Assembly: GCA_046328575.1 (NCBI GenBank)
Contig: JAXLWI010000005.1
Span: forward strand, 43,835-107,834
Source of the DNA: JAGOBP01 sp046328575
Lineage (GTDB): Bacteria > Chloroflexota > Anaerolineae > Fen-1058
Direction of reading: 5' to 3'
DNA: 64,000 bases
Part shown: one piece after another, positions 35,358 through 44,061 of the stretch
Position numbering within the stretch: the first letter of the stretch is position 1
Layout: each line of letters begins with the position of its first letter
The notes under the pieces: model-generated
Database searches by the model: none
What the model was told of the DNA's origin: nothing
Seen by the model: only the letters and a program-made list of their open reading frames with translations
Program-made: the position numbers and the translations under genes

Positions 35358-38300
35358 ATGAAACACTGGCTGTTGGTGGCGTTAATCCTCGCGTTATGCC
35401 TCACCCCGATTGGTCTTCGATCTTCGTCGGCTGCCGCGCTCGACTGGCAACTGTTGAATGGGCCACGCGGCGGCAGTGTGTCTGCCCTGGCGATGTCGCC
35501 GAACTATGCCAATGATCGCACCGTGTTTGCAGGCCTCCGTGGTCGTGGCGTGTATCGATCCACAGACGGCGGCGAGACCTGGCAAGCCGCTGGGTTATCT
35601 GATCAAGTGATTGTCGATCTAGCGATCTCGCCCAATTTCGTCGCCGATCACACGCTCTTTGCGGCGGCTGGTCTGGCGCCCGGCGGCTTTACCATCTATC
35701 GCTCCACCGATGGCGGAACGACCTGGCAATCTCCATATCTGACGCCCTATAGCTATGGCTTCAAACCGCTGCTGCGGTTGAGCATCTCGCCGGACTTCGC
35801 ACATGATCACACGGTGTACGCACTCAACGGGGCGGAAACCTACAAATCGGGTGACGGCGGCTCCACGTACTTTAAGTCGGGCGGTTGGTTTGCTTCGCAC
35901 ACAGTCACGCATCTCATCAGTTCCCCGGCTTACAACGTCGATCACACATTATTTGCCGCCGTCCAAAATGATCAACTCTACAAATCCACCGATGGCGGCG
36001 CGCATTGGAATCCCGCCGGGCCGGGCGGGGCAGTCAGTGCCGTCGCGATTTCGCCGAACTATGCGACCGATCAAACTGTGGGAGCCGTGACGGCCAGCGA
36101 TGGATATATCCATCTTTCGACCAATGGTGGCGGAACGTGGACCACTTCTGATCCGGTCGCACTGAATCACTGGGGCGGCCAGATCACGCTGTTGTTCTCA
36201 CCCACCTTCGTCAACGATCGCCTTATCCTCGCGGCAAGTTCCAGCGATCAAGGCCTCTATCGTTCGACGGATGGCGGCGCGACGTGGACGCCGTATGGCT
36301 GGCCCTTTGGCAACTCATTGGGCTTTGCGCGCCGTGGTGTCTTTGCCTTAATGGTTTCACCGAATACTTCCAATGACGCCGTCGCGTTGGCGGGCACTAG
36401 CACGGGCCTCTATCGTTCGATGAATCGCGGCGAAAACTGGTATGCGCACAATAACGGTCTGCCGCATCTGACTATTCGCAGCATGGCCATCGCGCCGAAC
36501 GATCCAAGCCGACTGCTCGTTGGCACCAGTTACTTTGACCATCCACTCGCGGGGAGCAGTGTGCCAATCGAGTTAGACGGCAATGTCCAACTGTCCGTGG
36601 ATGGTGGTCAAACGTGGGACGAAGTCTCAGGCCAGATCGATCGGTTGAGGCGCGTGATCTTCTCGCCGGACTTTGTCAACGATCAAACTGCGCTGGCGCT
36701 CACCGATGTGGGAGGTCAGCACGGTGCATACACGGGCGGACTGTATCGCTCGACCGACGGTGGGCGGTTCTGGAGTCAGGTGTTTATGCCAGCCACCTAT
36801 GATGCGCTGGCGGTGTCGCCCAACTTTGCCGTCGATCACACGGCGTGGCTTTACGCCGATGCCGGACCGCAGGGAACGGGCTTGTTCCGATCGGTGGACG
36901 ACGGCGCGACATGGAGTCTGTTTGCCGACGGTTTCCACGCCGAAGCGATCGTCCCGTCGCCCAATTTCGCGCTCGATCAGACGCTCTTCGCCGACACGCC
37001 GGATGGACACGTACAGAAATCCACCGACGGTGGCGCGACGTGGACGGCGGTGCTGACACACACAATCACCGCACTTGCCCTCTCACCTGCGTATGGCGCA
37101 AGTCAAACGATTTATGCTGCGGCCAAAGACGGCAGCGCGCCCGCCGATCTGTATCGTTCGACAGATGGCGGCGCGACGTGGCAGACTTTGAACACAGGTA
37201 TCCCTTCGACAGTCAGTGGCAAGGCGCTTAACATCGCGGTGCTGAATTTCGCCGCCGATGGTTCGGTGCTTATGGGTATCACTTACAGCGACACTGATGC
37301 GGCCGCTTACCGATCTGTTGATGGAGGCGCAACGTGGCAAAAGGTGGGCAGTGGTCTGGGCAATAGCCTTTTCGATATGGCTTCGATTTCAAATAACAGC
37401 GAAGGCAGTCAGCATGGAGCGTTAGCGTTTTTCGCGGGCACGACCGAGGGTCTATGGCGCATCGATCAAGCGCAGCGCGATCCGACCGAGCCCGGCGTGT
37501 GGACGAGCACCGGCCCGCGCGGCGGCAGCGCCGATGTAGTGGCCCTCTCGCCGAACTTCGCCAACGATGGGATTGTCCTCACCGGCGATGTCGATTGGAT
37601 CCGCATCACCGATTTTGGGCACGGCCTGTTCAAGTCGGGCGATTGGGGCCAAACGTGGCGGACAGTCGGCCCCAGCCTGGGCGATCCGCCAACAGCGGGC
37701 GGCGAGGCCGTTCACGCTTATGCTTTCTCGCCGAACTTTGCTTCTGACAAAACCGTTTATGCCGCTACCTCGCGCGGCCTGTATAAATCCACGGATGGCG
37801 GCGATACATGGCAATGGCTGAAAAACGCCGCCTCAAATCCAGTGCCGGGTGTTACCAAAGTGGTGCTGGCGCCGGACTATGCTGCCAGCGGCCATTTGAT
37901 GACGTCGAATCTCTACGGCGCTGTGAGGCTGAGTCAGGACTTCGGCCAAACGTGGTCAAATAGTCTCATTCCCGGCTCTGCGCACGACTTATTGTACTCG
38001 CCGAACTTTACGAGCGATCACATCATCTTTGCCAGCGACTTCAACGCCTACCGTTCGGCGGATCGCGGCTTGAACTGGACGCAGATCGTAACCGGTTCGA
38101 CGCGTCTCATGCTATCGCCCAACTATGTGGCCGATCACACCGTCTTTGCGATTGGAACAGGTATTTCCAAATCGATCGATAGCGGCGTCAACTGGACGAC
38201 TATTTTGAGTACGCCCGTCAAGAGCTTGGCGATCTCGCCGCAATACTCCGTCGATCACACGCTCTTCGCCAGTGGTGAGGATGGTAGTCGTGTCGTGTAT

Positions 38301-40193
38301 CGATCGGCTAACGGCGGCTCGACGTGGCTGAGTGTAACGATCGGCGTGTCAACAACCACCATCGGTTCGATCTCGCTGTCGCCCGCTTTTTCAAGCGATC
38401 ATATCGCTTTGGCCTTTGGCAGCGATGGCTTGTATCGATCAATCAATGGCGGTGATACCTGGTCGTTGCTGCCGGACTTCGATCAACAAGCCGTGACGGC
38501 GGTTTACTACGCGCCCGATTGGTCCACGCAGCCCGACGTGTTTGCGATCGCCCCGCAAGGCCTGTATCGATCTGACGACGGCGGCGCAACCTGGGCGGCG
38601 ATCCCTGGACTCGCGCATGTGCCGATCGGGCCGGTGGTCTTCTCGCCGGGTTGGCCCGATCAGCCGTACATGCTGATCGGCGCGGCGCAGGGTGTGTATC
38701 GCTCGCTCGATCGCGGCGTCACGTGGGCGCGCATGCCGGGCCTGATGACTTTGCCAACTTCGGCGTTGGACCTTTCCGCCGACGATGCGGCGTGGCTGGC
38801 CGGTACGAATAACGGTCTGTACGGCACTACCGATCAAGGCGCGACGTGGCAGCCGTTTGGCTTTCCGCAACAAAACATCTATCTGGTCGCGGCATCGCCC
38901 GCGTATGCGGCCGATCACACCGCGTTTATCGAAGGGTCGTATGGGGGGATGGGCGCCAGTGTGATGCGCACGACCGATGGTGGCGCAACATGGCAACGCG
39001 TGCGATCGGTGAACTATAGCGGCGGTCTGGTACTCTCGCCAAATTACGCCGCCGATCATACGCTCTTCGTGCTGAGCAGCGGCGTGTGGCGTTCAACGGA
39101 CTCTGGCGACAACTGGGAATCGGTCGGAACGTGGCTAGGCTATCCGTCGCCCTATCAGCAGATCGCGCTGACGCCGGATTATCCAGCCGATACTACACTC
39201 TTTGCGGCGGGGCCGGGCTTCTGGCGCTTGCCGCCGGGTGAAACGCAGTGGCAGCCAGCCGCGTCTGGTTTGCTCTCGACCACCAATATCAGTGCCATTG
39301 CGGTTGCGCCCAACTACACCACCACACATACGATACTCGCGGCGACGTATGATTATTCGAACATTCAGCTGACCTCGGCCTTGCTGCGTTCGGACGATGG
39401 CGGTGTGAATTGGCAGCCGTCGGGGATCGGTCTGCCTGAGGTGGAACTGAACTCGATCGCGTTCTCACCGAACTACGCGATCGATCACACCGTGTATCTG
39501 ATCTCTACGGTGCAAGTTTATCGCTCGATCGATGACGGCCACAGTTGGACGGCGATCGGTGCGCCGCCGGGTTGGCCGGATTTGAAGCGAGTGGCCGTGA
39601 CGCATTCCGGTCAGGTGATTGTGGCCTCAGGCACGGGCGTGTGGGTGTACAGCACCGGCTTCCGCGACATCTTGATCGACGGTGATGCTGAGGCCGGAAA
39701 CGGCTGGGAGTTGATCGGTGGCGCGGCGGCTGAAAGTAACGTGATCTTCAGTGGACAACGCGCGCTGCGTCTTGGACTGGACCATGCCGCTAACGCCCCG
39801 ATCGATTCGGCGGCGATCCAGACGGTGACGATTCCGGTTAGCGCCACGGTGGCGCAGTTGAACTTCCGTGCCTATGCAGTGTCGAGCGAACCGTCGACAG
39901 TTTCATCAACGCGCGTGACGACTGCGACAGGTGACGCTCAGTACGCGACCGTCACCATCTCCGATTCAATGCCGATCTCGCAGACGCTGTTGTCGATGCT
40001 GTCGAACGCGCAGTACTGGCAGCGCTATTCATTCGATCTCACGCCGTACGCGGGACAGACCGTTGTGGTGCGTGTCGGCGCCCTCAACGATGGGCAGGGC
40101 GGCCAGACCGCGCTGTACGTCGACAACGCGTCGCTGCTGACGTTGAGTGGAAATGGCGGGCGTGTGTATTTGCCGATCGTGCTGAAAAACTAA
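35358..40193 (+). CDS. Giant secreted protein of Asp-box (BNR/sortilin-like) repeats
   Basis: The 1611-aa protein has a signal peptide (MKHWLLVALILALCLTP, cleavage near 27). More than twenty repeats follow, each with an Asp-box such as RSTDGGATW next to LSPNYAxDxT-type strands, giving several stacked beta-propellers. After about residue 1435 a C-terminal beta-sandwich begins (ILIDGDAEAGNGWELIG). The protein ends in YLPIVLKN. Such proteins resemble photosystem-assembly-factor/VPS10-like propellers and are surface-exposed. GGAGAAGTGGCCG precedes the ATG. The ligand is unknown. The final motif may be a sorting signal. The stop overlaps the convergent gene by 4 bp. Confidence 0.85.
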   Translation: MKHWLLVALILALCLTPIGLRSSSAAALDWQLLNGPRGGSVSALAMSPNYANDRTVFAGLRGRGVYRSTDGGETWQAAGLSDQVIVDLAISPNFVADHTLFAAAGLAPGGFTIYRSTDGGTTWQSPYLTPYSYGFKPLLRLSISPDFAHDHTVYALNGAETYKSGDGGSTYFKSGGWFASHTVTHLISSPAYNVDHTLFAAVQNDQLYKSTDGGAHWNPAGPGGAVSAVAISPNYATDQTVGAVTASDGYIHLSTNGGGTWTTSDPVALNHWGGQITLLFSPTFVNDRLILAASSSDQGLYRSTDGGATWTPYGWPFGNSLGFARRGVFALMVSPNTSNDAVALAGTSTGLYRSMNRGENWYAHNNGLPHLTIRSMAIAPNDPSRLLVGTSYFDHPLAGSSVPIELDGNVQLSVDGGQTWDEVSGQIDRLRRVIFSPDFVNDQTALALTDVGGQHGAYTGGLYRSTDGGRFWSQVFMPATYDALAVSPNFAVDHTAWLYADAGPQGTGLFRSVDDGATWSLFADGFHAEAIVPSPNFALDQTLFADTPDGHVQKSTDGGATWTAVLTHTITALALSPAYGASQTIYAAAKDGSAPADLYRSTDGGATWQTLNTGIPSTVSGKALNIAVLNFAADGSVLMGITYSDTDAAAYRSVDGGATWQKVGSGLGNSLFDMASISNNSEGSQHGALAFFAGTTEGLWRIDQAQRDPTEPGVWTSTGPRGGSADVVALSPNFANDGIVLTGDVDWIRITDFGHGLFKSGDWGQTWRTVGPSLGDPPTAGGEAVHAYAFSPNFASDKTVYAATSRGLYKSTDGGDTWQWLKNAASNPVPGVTKVVLAPDYAASGHLMTSNLYGAVRLSQDFGQTWSNSLIPGSAHDLLYSPNFTSDHIIFASDFNAYRSADRGLNWTQIVTGSTRLMLSPNYVADHTVFAIGTGISKSIDSGVNWTTILSTPVKSLAISPQYSVDHTLFASGEDGSRVVYRSANGGSTWLSVTIGVSTTTIGSISLSPAFSSDHIALAFGSDGLYRSINGGDTWSLLPDFDQQAVTAVYYAPDWSTQPDVFAIAPQGLYRSDDGGATWAAIPGLAHVPIGPVVFSPGWPDQPYMLIGAAQGVYRSLDRGVTWARMPGLMTLPTSALDLSADDAAWLAGTNNGLYGTTDQGATWQPFGFPQQNIYLVAASPAYAADHTAFIEGSYGGMGASVMRTTDGGATWQRVRSVNYSGGLVLSPNYAADHTLFVLSSGVWRSTDSGDNWESVGTWLGYPSPYQQIALTPDYPADTTLFAAGPGFWRLPPGETQWQPAASGLLSTTNISAIAVAPNYTTTHTILAATYDYSNIQLTSALLRSDDGGVNWQPSGIGLPEVELNSIAFSPNYAIDHTVYLISTVQVYRSIDDGHSWTAIGAPPGWPDLKRVAVTHSGQVIVASGTGVWVYSTGFRDILIDGDAEAGNGWELIGGAAAESNVIFSGQRALRLGLDHAANAPIDSAAIQTVTIPVSATVAQLNFRAYAVSSEPSTVSSTRVTTATGDAQYATVTISDSMPISQTLLSMLSNAQYWQRYSFDLTPYAGQTVVVRVGALNDGQGGQTALYVDNASLLTLSGNGGRVYLPIVLKN

Positions 40194-41872
40194 CGACCGA
40201 GGAACAGCGGGATGTGAGATTCGCGGAGTAGGACGTTGACGGCGCTGCCGACGACGACTTCTTCCAGCGCCGAGACGCTGTAGCCGCCCATCAAGATCGC
40301 GTCGGCGTGGTGCTCCTGCGCGATGCGCAGCAGTCCAGCGATGGATTCATTCAACAGGATGAATTCAGCCTGAAGTTCATGCAGTTCCAGATAGGCGCGC
40401 GGGTAATCGTGCACGTCGGCGGTGACGCGATTGCTATCGGTTGCAGACACCACGGTGAGCTGCGTCTGCCAGCGTTCGGCCAGATACGCGGCGATGAACA
40501 ACGCCTCTTTCGATTTGGGGCTGCCATCGTAAGCGAGCAGGGCGTGTCGAAATGGCGCGCTGGTGTCGGGCACGGCCAGGATCGGACGGGCACAGCGCCA
40601 GATGATGGAGCGTAGGCCATGCCCCAGACTCGCCAGTCCGGCGCTGGGTGGATGTGCCACATTCAAGACGACCAGATCGGTCAACAGTGCGCGCTCGATG
40701 ATCTTGCGTGACACATCGCCCGATTCGACGACGAGGCTGCCCTTGACGTTGGCGGCCTCGCAGACTTGCTTGAAGCGCGCTTGAATCGCTTGTACTTCCG
40801 GACGATCGACGGTCTCACCCTCTTTTACGATAAGCAAGCCGTGCAGCTGGGCGTCTTCACGCTGCGCGATCAACAGCGCTTGATCGCAAGCCCGCCAACT
40901 ATCTGGCGAGCCGCTCAGCGGCACCAGAATATCAGCGAACAAACGCTCGGTGTAGCGATCGATCAAACGTGCGGTACGCCAACTGCCCGGCGTCGCTTCT
41001 TGATCGGCTACCCGCGCGTTTTCGCGCGCGGCCAGATCGAGTACAGCCGCGTCGGGTCGAATGTCCCAGCCCAGTTCTTGCTCCAGTGTTTGGCGATGTT
41101 CGGCCGCGAATAGATACAAGTCGGTTTCGGTGCGGCCGGGGAACCACCGCAACAAGCCGCGCTCGCGTAACACGGCCACACTGGGCCAATAGACTTCGTC
41201 GTACCAATCGGCTACAGCTGTTGCGTGCGGAACCTCGCGTTGTTGTGCTTCACTCATGTAATAGCGATGCACGGCGATGTGTTCCAACAGTTTTTCGTAT
41301 TGCCCCGGCACGGTAACGGTGAGATCGGCGTGAGGGCGCAGCTCAGTCAATCGGGTCTGTTCTAAAAACGCCGCGTATTCGGCTTTGATGATCAAATCGT
41401 CAGGTTGAATATCGGGCGTGAGTGGCACGCGCGTCCGAATCTCGATCACGTGCGCGTCGATATGCGTGATGCCCGTCTGCCGCGCGATCGATACGCGGTG
41501 ATTGCCATCCAGCACAAAATACACTTCGCCGACTTTATACACATCGATCGGCGGGAGACCAACACCGGTGGGACTTTCCAGCGCAGCTTTAACGGCTGCC
41601 CAACGGGCTTGATCGTTGCTGCGGCGCGGCAGGAAGGTGCGGGTGAAATCGGTGTAGCGGCCCACGCTGCCGACGATGGCGGCGATCGGAATGGTCTGGA
41701 CGCCGCGTTCGGCACGTCCGCTCAACTTGAGCTGGCGCGCAACTTCGTCGTACGACAACAGCTGATTCGATCGGCCGCGCAGGCGCGCTAAAAACTCTTG
41801 AAATACAGCGCGCTGCCGGGCTTGATGAAAATCGTTTAAGGCCGATTGAAACGCAGGATCGGACAGAGGCAT
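40190..41872 (-). CDS. ParB-like N-terminal domain fused to two universal stress protein domains
   Basis: Residues 60-160 contain a ParB/sulfiredoxin-like fold with the diagnostic VLDGNHRVSIARQTG near residue 120. Residues 310-430 (ILVPLSGSPDSW) and 440-560 (ALLAYDGSPKSK, LMGGYSVSALEEVVVGS) are two UspA modules. The second retains the GG(x)GS-type nucleotide loop in modified form. The ATG at 41872 lies 5 nt after the thioesterase stop and leads a shorter, more typical N-terminus than the first frame start at 41959. A role in stress-linked nucleotide sensing is likely but inferred. Confidence 0.8.
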   Translation of the reverse strand: MPLSDPAFQSALNDFHQARQRAVFQEFLARLRGRSNQLLSYDEVARQLKLSGRAERGVQTIPIAAIVGSVGRYTDFTRTFLPRRSNDQARWAAVKAALESPTGVGLPPIDVYKVGEVYFVLDGNHRVSIARQTGITHIDAHVIEIRTRVPLTPDIQPDDLIIKAEYAAFLEQTRLTELRPHADLTVTVPGQYEKLLEHIAVHRYYMSEAQQREVPHATAVADWYDEVYWPSVAVLRERGLLRWFPGRTETDLYLFAAEHRQTLEQELGWDIRPDAAVLDLAARENARVADQEATPGSWRTARLIDRYTERLFADILVPLSGSPDSWRACDQALLIAQREDAQLHGLLIVKEGETVDRPEVQAIQARFKQVCEAANVKGSLVVESGDVSRKIIERALLTDLVVLNVAHPPSAGLASLGHGLRSIIWRCARPILAVPDTSAPFRHALLAYDGSPKSKEALFIAAYLAERWQTQLTVVSATDSNRVTADVHDYPRAYLELHELQAEFILLNESIAGLLRIAQEHHADAILMGGYSVSALEEVVVGSAVNVLLRESHIPLFLGR

Positions 41873-41877
41873 ACTGC

Positions 41878-42303
41878 TTATACTTTGTTCAGAATCGCCA
41901 TAGTAAGGCGCGAAATGCACACGAGTTTGTCGCGCTCGTCGGTAATGCGAATCTCCCACACATGCGTGGATGCGCCCAGATGTAAAGGATGTGTGACGCC
42001 GATCACGTAGCCCGATCGGACACCGCGCACATGATTGGCGTTGATGTCGAGACCGACGACCATCTTGTGCGCGGGATCGACACAGAGGCTGGCCGCGATG
42101 CTGCCCAACGTTTCGGCGAGAGCGACCGACGCGCCGCCATGCAGCAAGCCATACGGCTGAATCGTGCGGGCGTCAACGGGCATACGCGCGGAAATGAAAT
42201 CATCGCCGATTTCGAGGAACTCAATGCCCAGATGCTCGACCATCGTGCCGCGGGCCGATGCGGCGAGGTCGTTAAGGGTGGGCGTCACGACCCAGATCGC
42301 CAT
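41878..42303 (-). CDS. PaaI-type hotdog-fold thioesterase
   Basis: The 141-aa protein has the hotdog thioesterase signature LLHGGASVALAETLGS, with the catalytic Asp/Glu position held by E in the helix, and later GHTHVWEIRI-like strands. It likely hydrolyses an aromatic or short acyl-CoA thioester. ATG at 42303 lies 4 nt after the stop of the epimerase gene upstream, so it is translated from the same mRNA. The frame continues upstream to 42378, but that part overlaps the epimerase and is not needed. Confidence 0.85.
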   Translation of the reverse strand: MAIWVVTPTLNDLAASARGTMVEHLGIEFLEIGDDFISARMPVDARTIQPYGLLHGGASVALAETLGSIAASLCVDPAHKMVVGLDINANHVRGVRSGYVIGVTHPLHLGASTHVWEIRITDERDKLVCISRLTMAILNKV

Positions 42304-42307
42304 CGCG

Positions 42308-43306
42308 TTACGCGGTCGTCGGCCAGGCCGATCGGTACGCGGCCAGAATCCGATCGACCGTGGTGTTGAAATCGGCATTGATCACGCGGCGCGCTGGATC
42401 GGCATCGTACCAGGCCATGATCTCGCGCGCCCCTTGCGCAAACGGAATCGTCGCGACGAAGTCCGGCACCAGCCGCTTGATCTTGGTGTTGTCGAAGATC
42501 ATGCTGTGGGCCTTATCGCCGAGCAGGCCATCACCCCAGCCGCGATCATACGCCGCGATCAATTCCGACGGTACGTGCACCAAGTGCGGTTTGACGCCGG
42601 CTGCGTGCGCCACGATCGTAAAGATCTGATTCCACGATAGGACTTCATCGCCGGTGATGTGAAACGCTTCGCCCAACGTGAAGGGATTGCCCATCAAGCC
42701 GACAAAGCCTTTGGCAAAGTCACGGTGATGCGTCAGCGTCCACAACGACGTGCCATCGCCATGCACGATGACGGGCTGGCCGTGCCGCATGCGATCGATG
42801 ACGGTGTAGCCACCTTCCATCGGCAGTAACGTTTGATCGTAGGTATGCGATGGCCGCACGATCGTGGCCGGAAACTTTTCGGCGCGATACGCGGCGATCA
42901 AGCGGTCTTCACACGCGATCTTGTTTTGCGAGTAAGACCACACCGGATTATCCAGCGGCGTCGATTCGGTGACGGGCAGCCGCGCGGGCGGCGTCTGATA
43001 CGCCGATGCTGAACTGATGAAAATGTATTGCGCGGTGCGATCGCGGAACAGAGCCAGATCGGTCTCGATGTGTTCGGGCGTAAAAGCGACCCAGTTCACC
43101 ACCACATCGAACTTCAAATCGCCCAGCGCCGATTGGACTGAAGCCCGATCGCGAATATCAGCCTGCAAGAGGCGTGCGCCAGCGGGGATGGACCGCTTCG
43201 TCGTCTGGCCGCGATTCAGAATATATAACTCGTAACCGCGTTCGAGGGCGAGCTGAACGCAAGCCGAACTAATGATGCCCGTGCCACCAATAAAGAGAGC
43301 TTTCAA
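42308..43306 (-). CDS. NAD-dependent epimerase/dehydratase
   Basis: The extended-SDR fold opens with KALFIGGTGIIS, the Rossmann glycine motif. An ISSASAYQ segment and Y-S-Q-N-K (WSYSQNKIACED) follow as the Ser and Y-x-x-x-K catalytic residues. TIVRPSHTYDQ matches the sugar-nucleotide epimerase-type pattern. The TTG at 43306 is preferred as start: CAGGAG lies 8 nt before it and the protein then begins at the strand of the Rossmann fold. The alternative ATG at 43402 would add 32 residues with no family counterpart. The gene heads an operon with the thioesterase and ParB-USP genes. Confidence 0.85.
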   Translation of the reverse strand: MKALFIGGTGIISSACVQLALERGYELYILNRGQTTKRSIPAGARLLQADIRDRASVQSALGDLKFDVVVNWVAFTPEHIETDLALFRDRTAQYIFISSASAYQTPPARLPVTESTPLDNPVWSYSQNKIACEDRLIAAYRAEKFPATIVRPSHTYDQTLLPMEGGYTVIDRMRHGQPVIVHGDGTSLWTLTHHRDFAKGFVGLMGNPFTLGEAFHITGDEVLSWNQIFTIVAHAAGVKPHLVHVPSELIAAYDRGWGDGLLGDKAHSMIFDNTKIKRLVPDFVATIPFAQGAREIMAWYDADPARRVINADFNTTVDRILAAYRSAWPTTA

Positions 43307-43380
43307 GGAGTTGTCTCCTGACACCTGAGAGTGAAGCCACATTTTAGGCGCGAATGCGCGAACGGTCAACTGGGTGAGCA

Positions 43381-43389
43381 TGGTATAAT
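43381..43389 (+). promoter_or_regulatory. Extended -10 promoter (TGGTATAAT)
   Basis: TATAAT at 43384-43389 is preceded by TGG. The -35 region is poor. It would drive the small gene at 43427 with a leader of about 31 nt carrying AAGGGAG. Confidence 0.55.
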
Positions 43390-43426
43390 CGCGGCCAGCC
43401 AAAACCCATCATCCAAGGGAGAACGT

Positions 43427-43666
43427 ATGAATCCGCGCCAGCGGTTGCAGGTCAAGTATAGTATCGAACGCTTGACGACAGAGTATGAAGCGGGGCTTGT
43501 GTCGGTGCAGGCCGCGGCTTTATTGCAGCAGATCAAATGGGAATTAACCCTTGGTCGTCTGGCCTACGCGGCGCAACAAATGGCCGCGGCATCCGAGCGA
43601 TTGGGACGTTCGCTCGATCGGTTGGCCGATCAACTCGACGAATGGGGACGGCACTTGGCAGAGTAA
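43427..43666 (+). CDS. Small helical protein of unknown function
   Basis: The 79-aa product is rich in Ala, Leu, Gln and Arg, and looks entirely helical (ERLTTEYEAGLVSVQAAALL, then QQMAAASERLGRSLDRLADQ). It has no signal or membrane segment. AAGGGAGAACGT precedes the ATG and a recognisable promoter lies upstream, so it is probably expressed. I do not recognise a family. It could be a small regulator or partner of another protein. Confidence 0.7.
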   Translation: MNPRQRLQVKYSIERLTTEYEAGLVSVQAAALLQQIKWELTLGRLAYAAQQMAAASERLGRSLDRLADQLDEWGRHLAE

Positions 43667-43669
43667 ATG

Positions 43670-43699
43670 ACCGGCGCGGGTGAATTCACCCGCGCCGGT
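43670..43699. terminator. Perfect 30-nt palindrome between convergent genes
   Basis: Bases 43670-43684 are the exact reverse complement of 43685-43699 (15-bp arms, no spacer), centred on GAATTC. It lies between the stop at 43666 and the convergent stop at 43705, and probably ends both transcripts. No long T-run is present. Confidence 0.65.
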
Positions 43700-43704
43700 G
43701 TGCG

Positions 43705-43959
43705 CTAATCCATCTCGTAGAACTTCAAATCATATCGCGACCGTAAATCTTGCACCGCCCGCTCCACTTCACTCAGCGTCAGGGCGGTATCATAGTGCAG
43801 GCGCCACGCGGGCGGACCCGGTTCCCACGTAACGTGACTGCAACGACCGTGCTGCGTCAGGCGCGCTTCCACATTTACATTGCCGCCGTACCCGTGGATC
43901 TCATAACGATGCGTGATCCGCGGTTGAACGGCAGGTTGGGGGGCTGGTTGTTGGCTCAT
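43705..43959 (-). CDS. Small protein of unknown function
   Basis: The 84-aa protein has a Pro/Gln-rich start and a compact segment with EIHGYGGNVNVEARL and RLHYDTALTLSEVERAVQDL. GGAGGTGTGAG precedes the ATG, an excellent ribosome binding site. No family is recognised. It is followed on the minus strand by the palindrome at 43670-43699 and sits downstream of the NACHT gene beyond that gene's terminator. Confidence 0.65.
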   Translation of the reverse strand: MSQQPAPQPAVQPRITHRYEIHGYGGNVNVEARLTQHGRCSHVTWEPGPPAWRLHYDTALTLSEVERAVQDLRSRYDLKFYEMD

Positions 43960-44014
43960 CTCACACCTCCGCTCACTTCAAGCTTACCACGGTCGTCAAG
44001 CTCTCGACACACAA

Positions 44015-44042
44015 AAACCGACCGTTGTCTGACGGTCGGTTT
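44015..44042 (-). terminator. Terminator of the NACHT-FGE gene
   Basis: AAACCGACCGT at 44015-44025 is the reverse complement of 44032-44042. On the minus strand the stem is followed by TTTTTGTGTG. Confidence 0.8.
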
Positions 44043-44061
44043 TGTGATCAATGGGCCACTT

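Noticed and set aside
35358..40193. Regular repeats that might suggest CRISPR
   Set aside because: The repeats are coding, vary at every position and have the Asp-box protein motif. No constant 28-37 nt repeat with unique spacers was found.
43670..43699. The 30-nt palindrome as a recombination or attachment site
   Set aside because: It lies between two convergent stops, as expected for a bidirectional terminator, and no integrase or duplicated copy is near.
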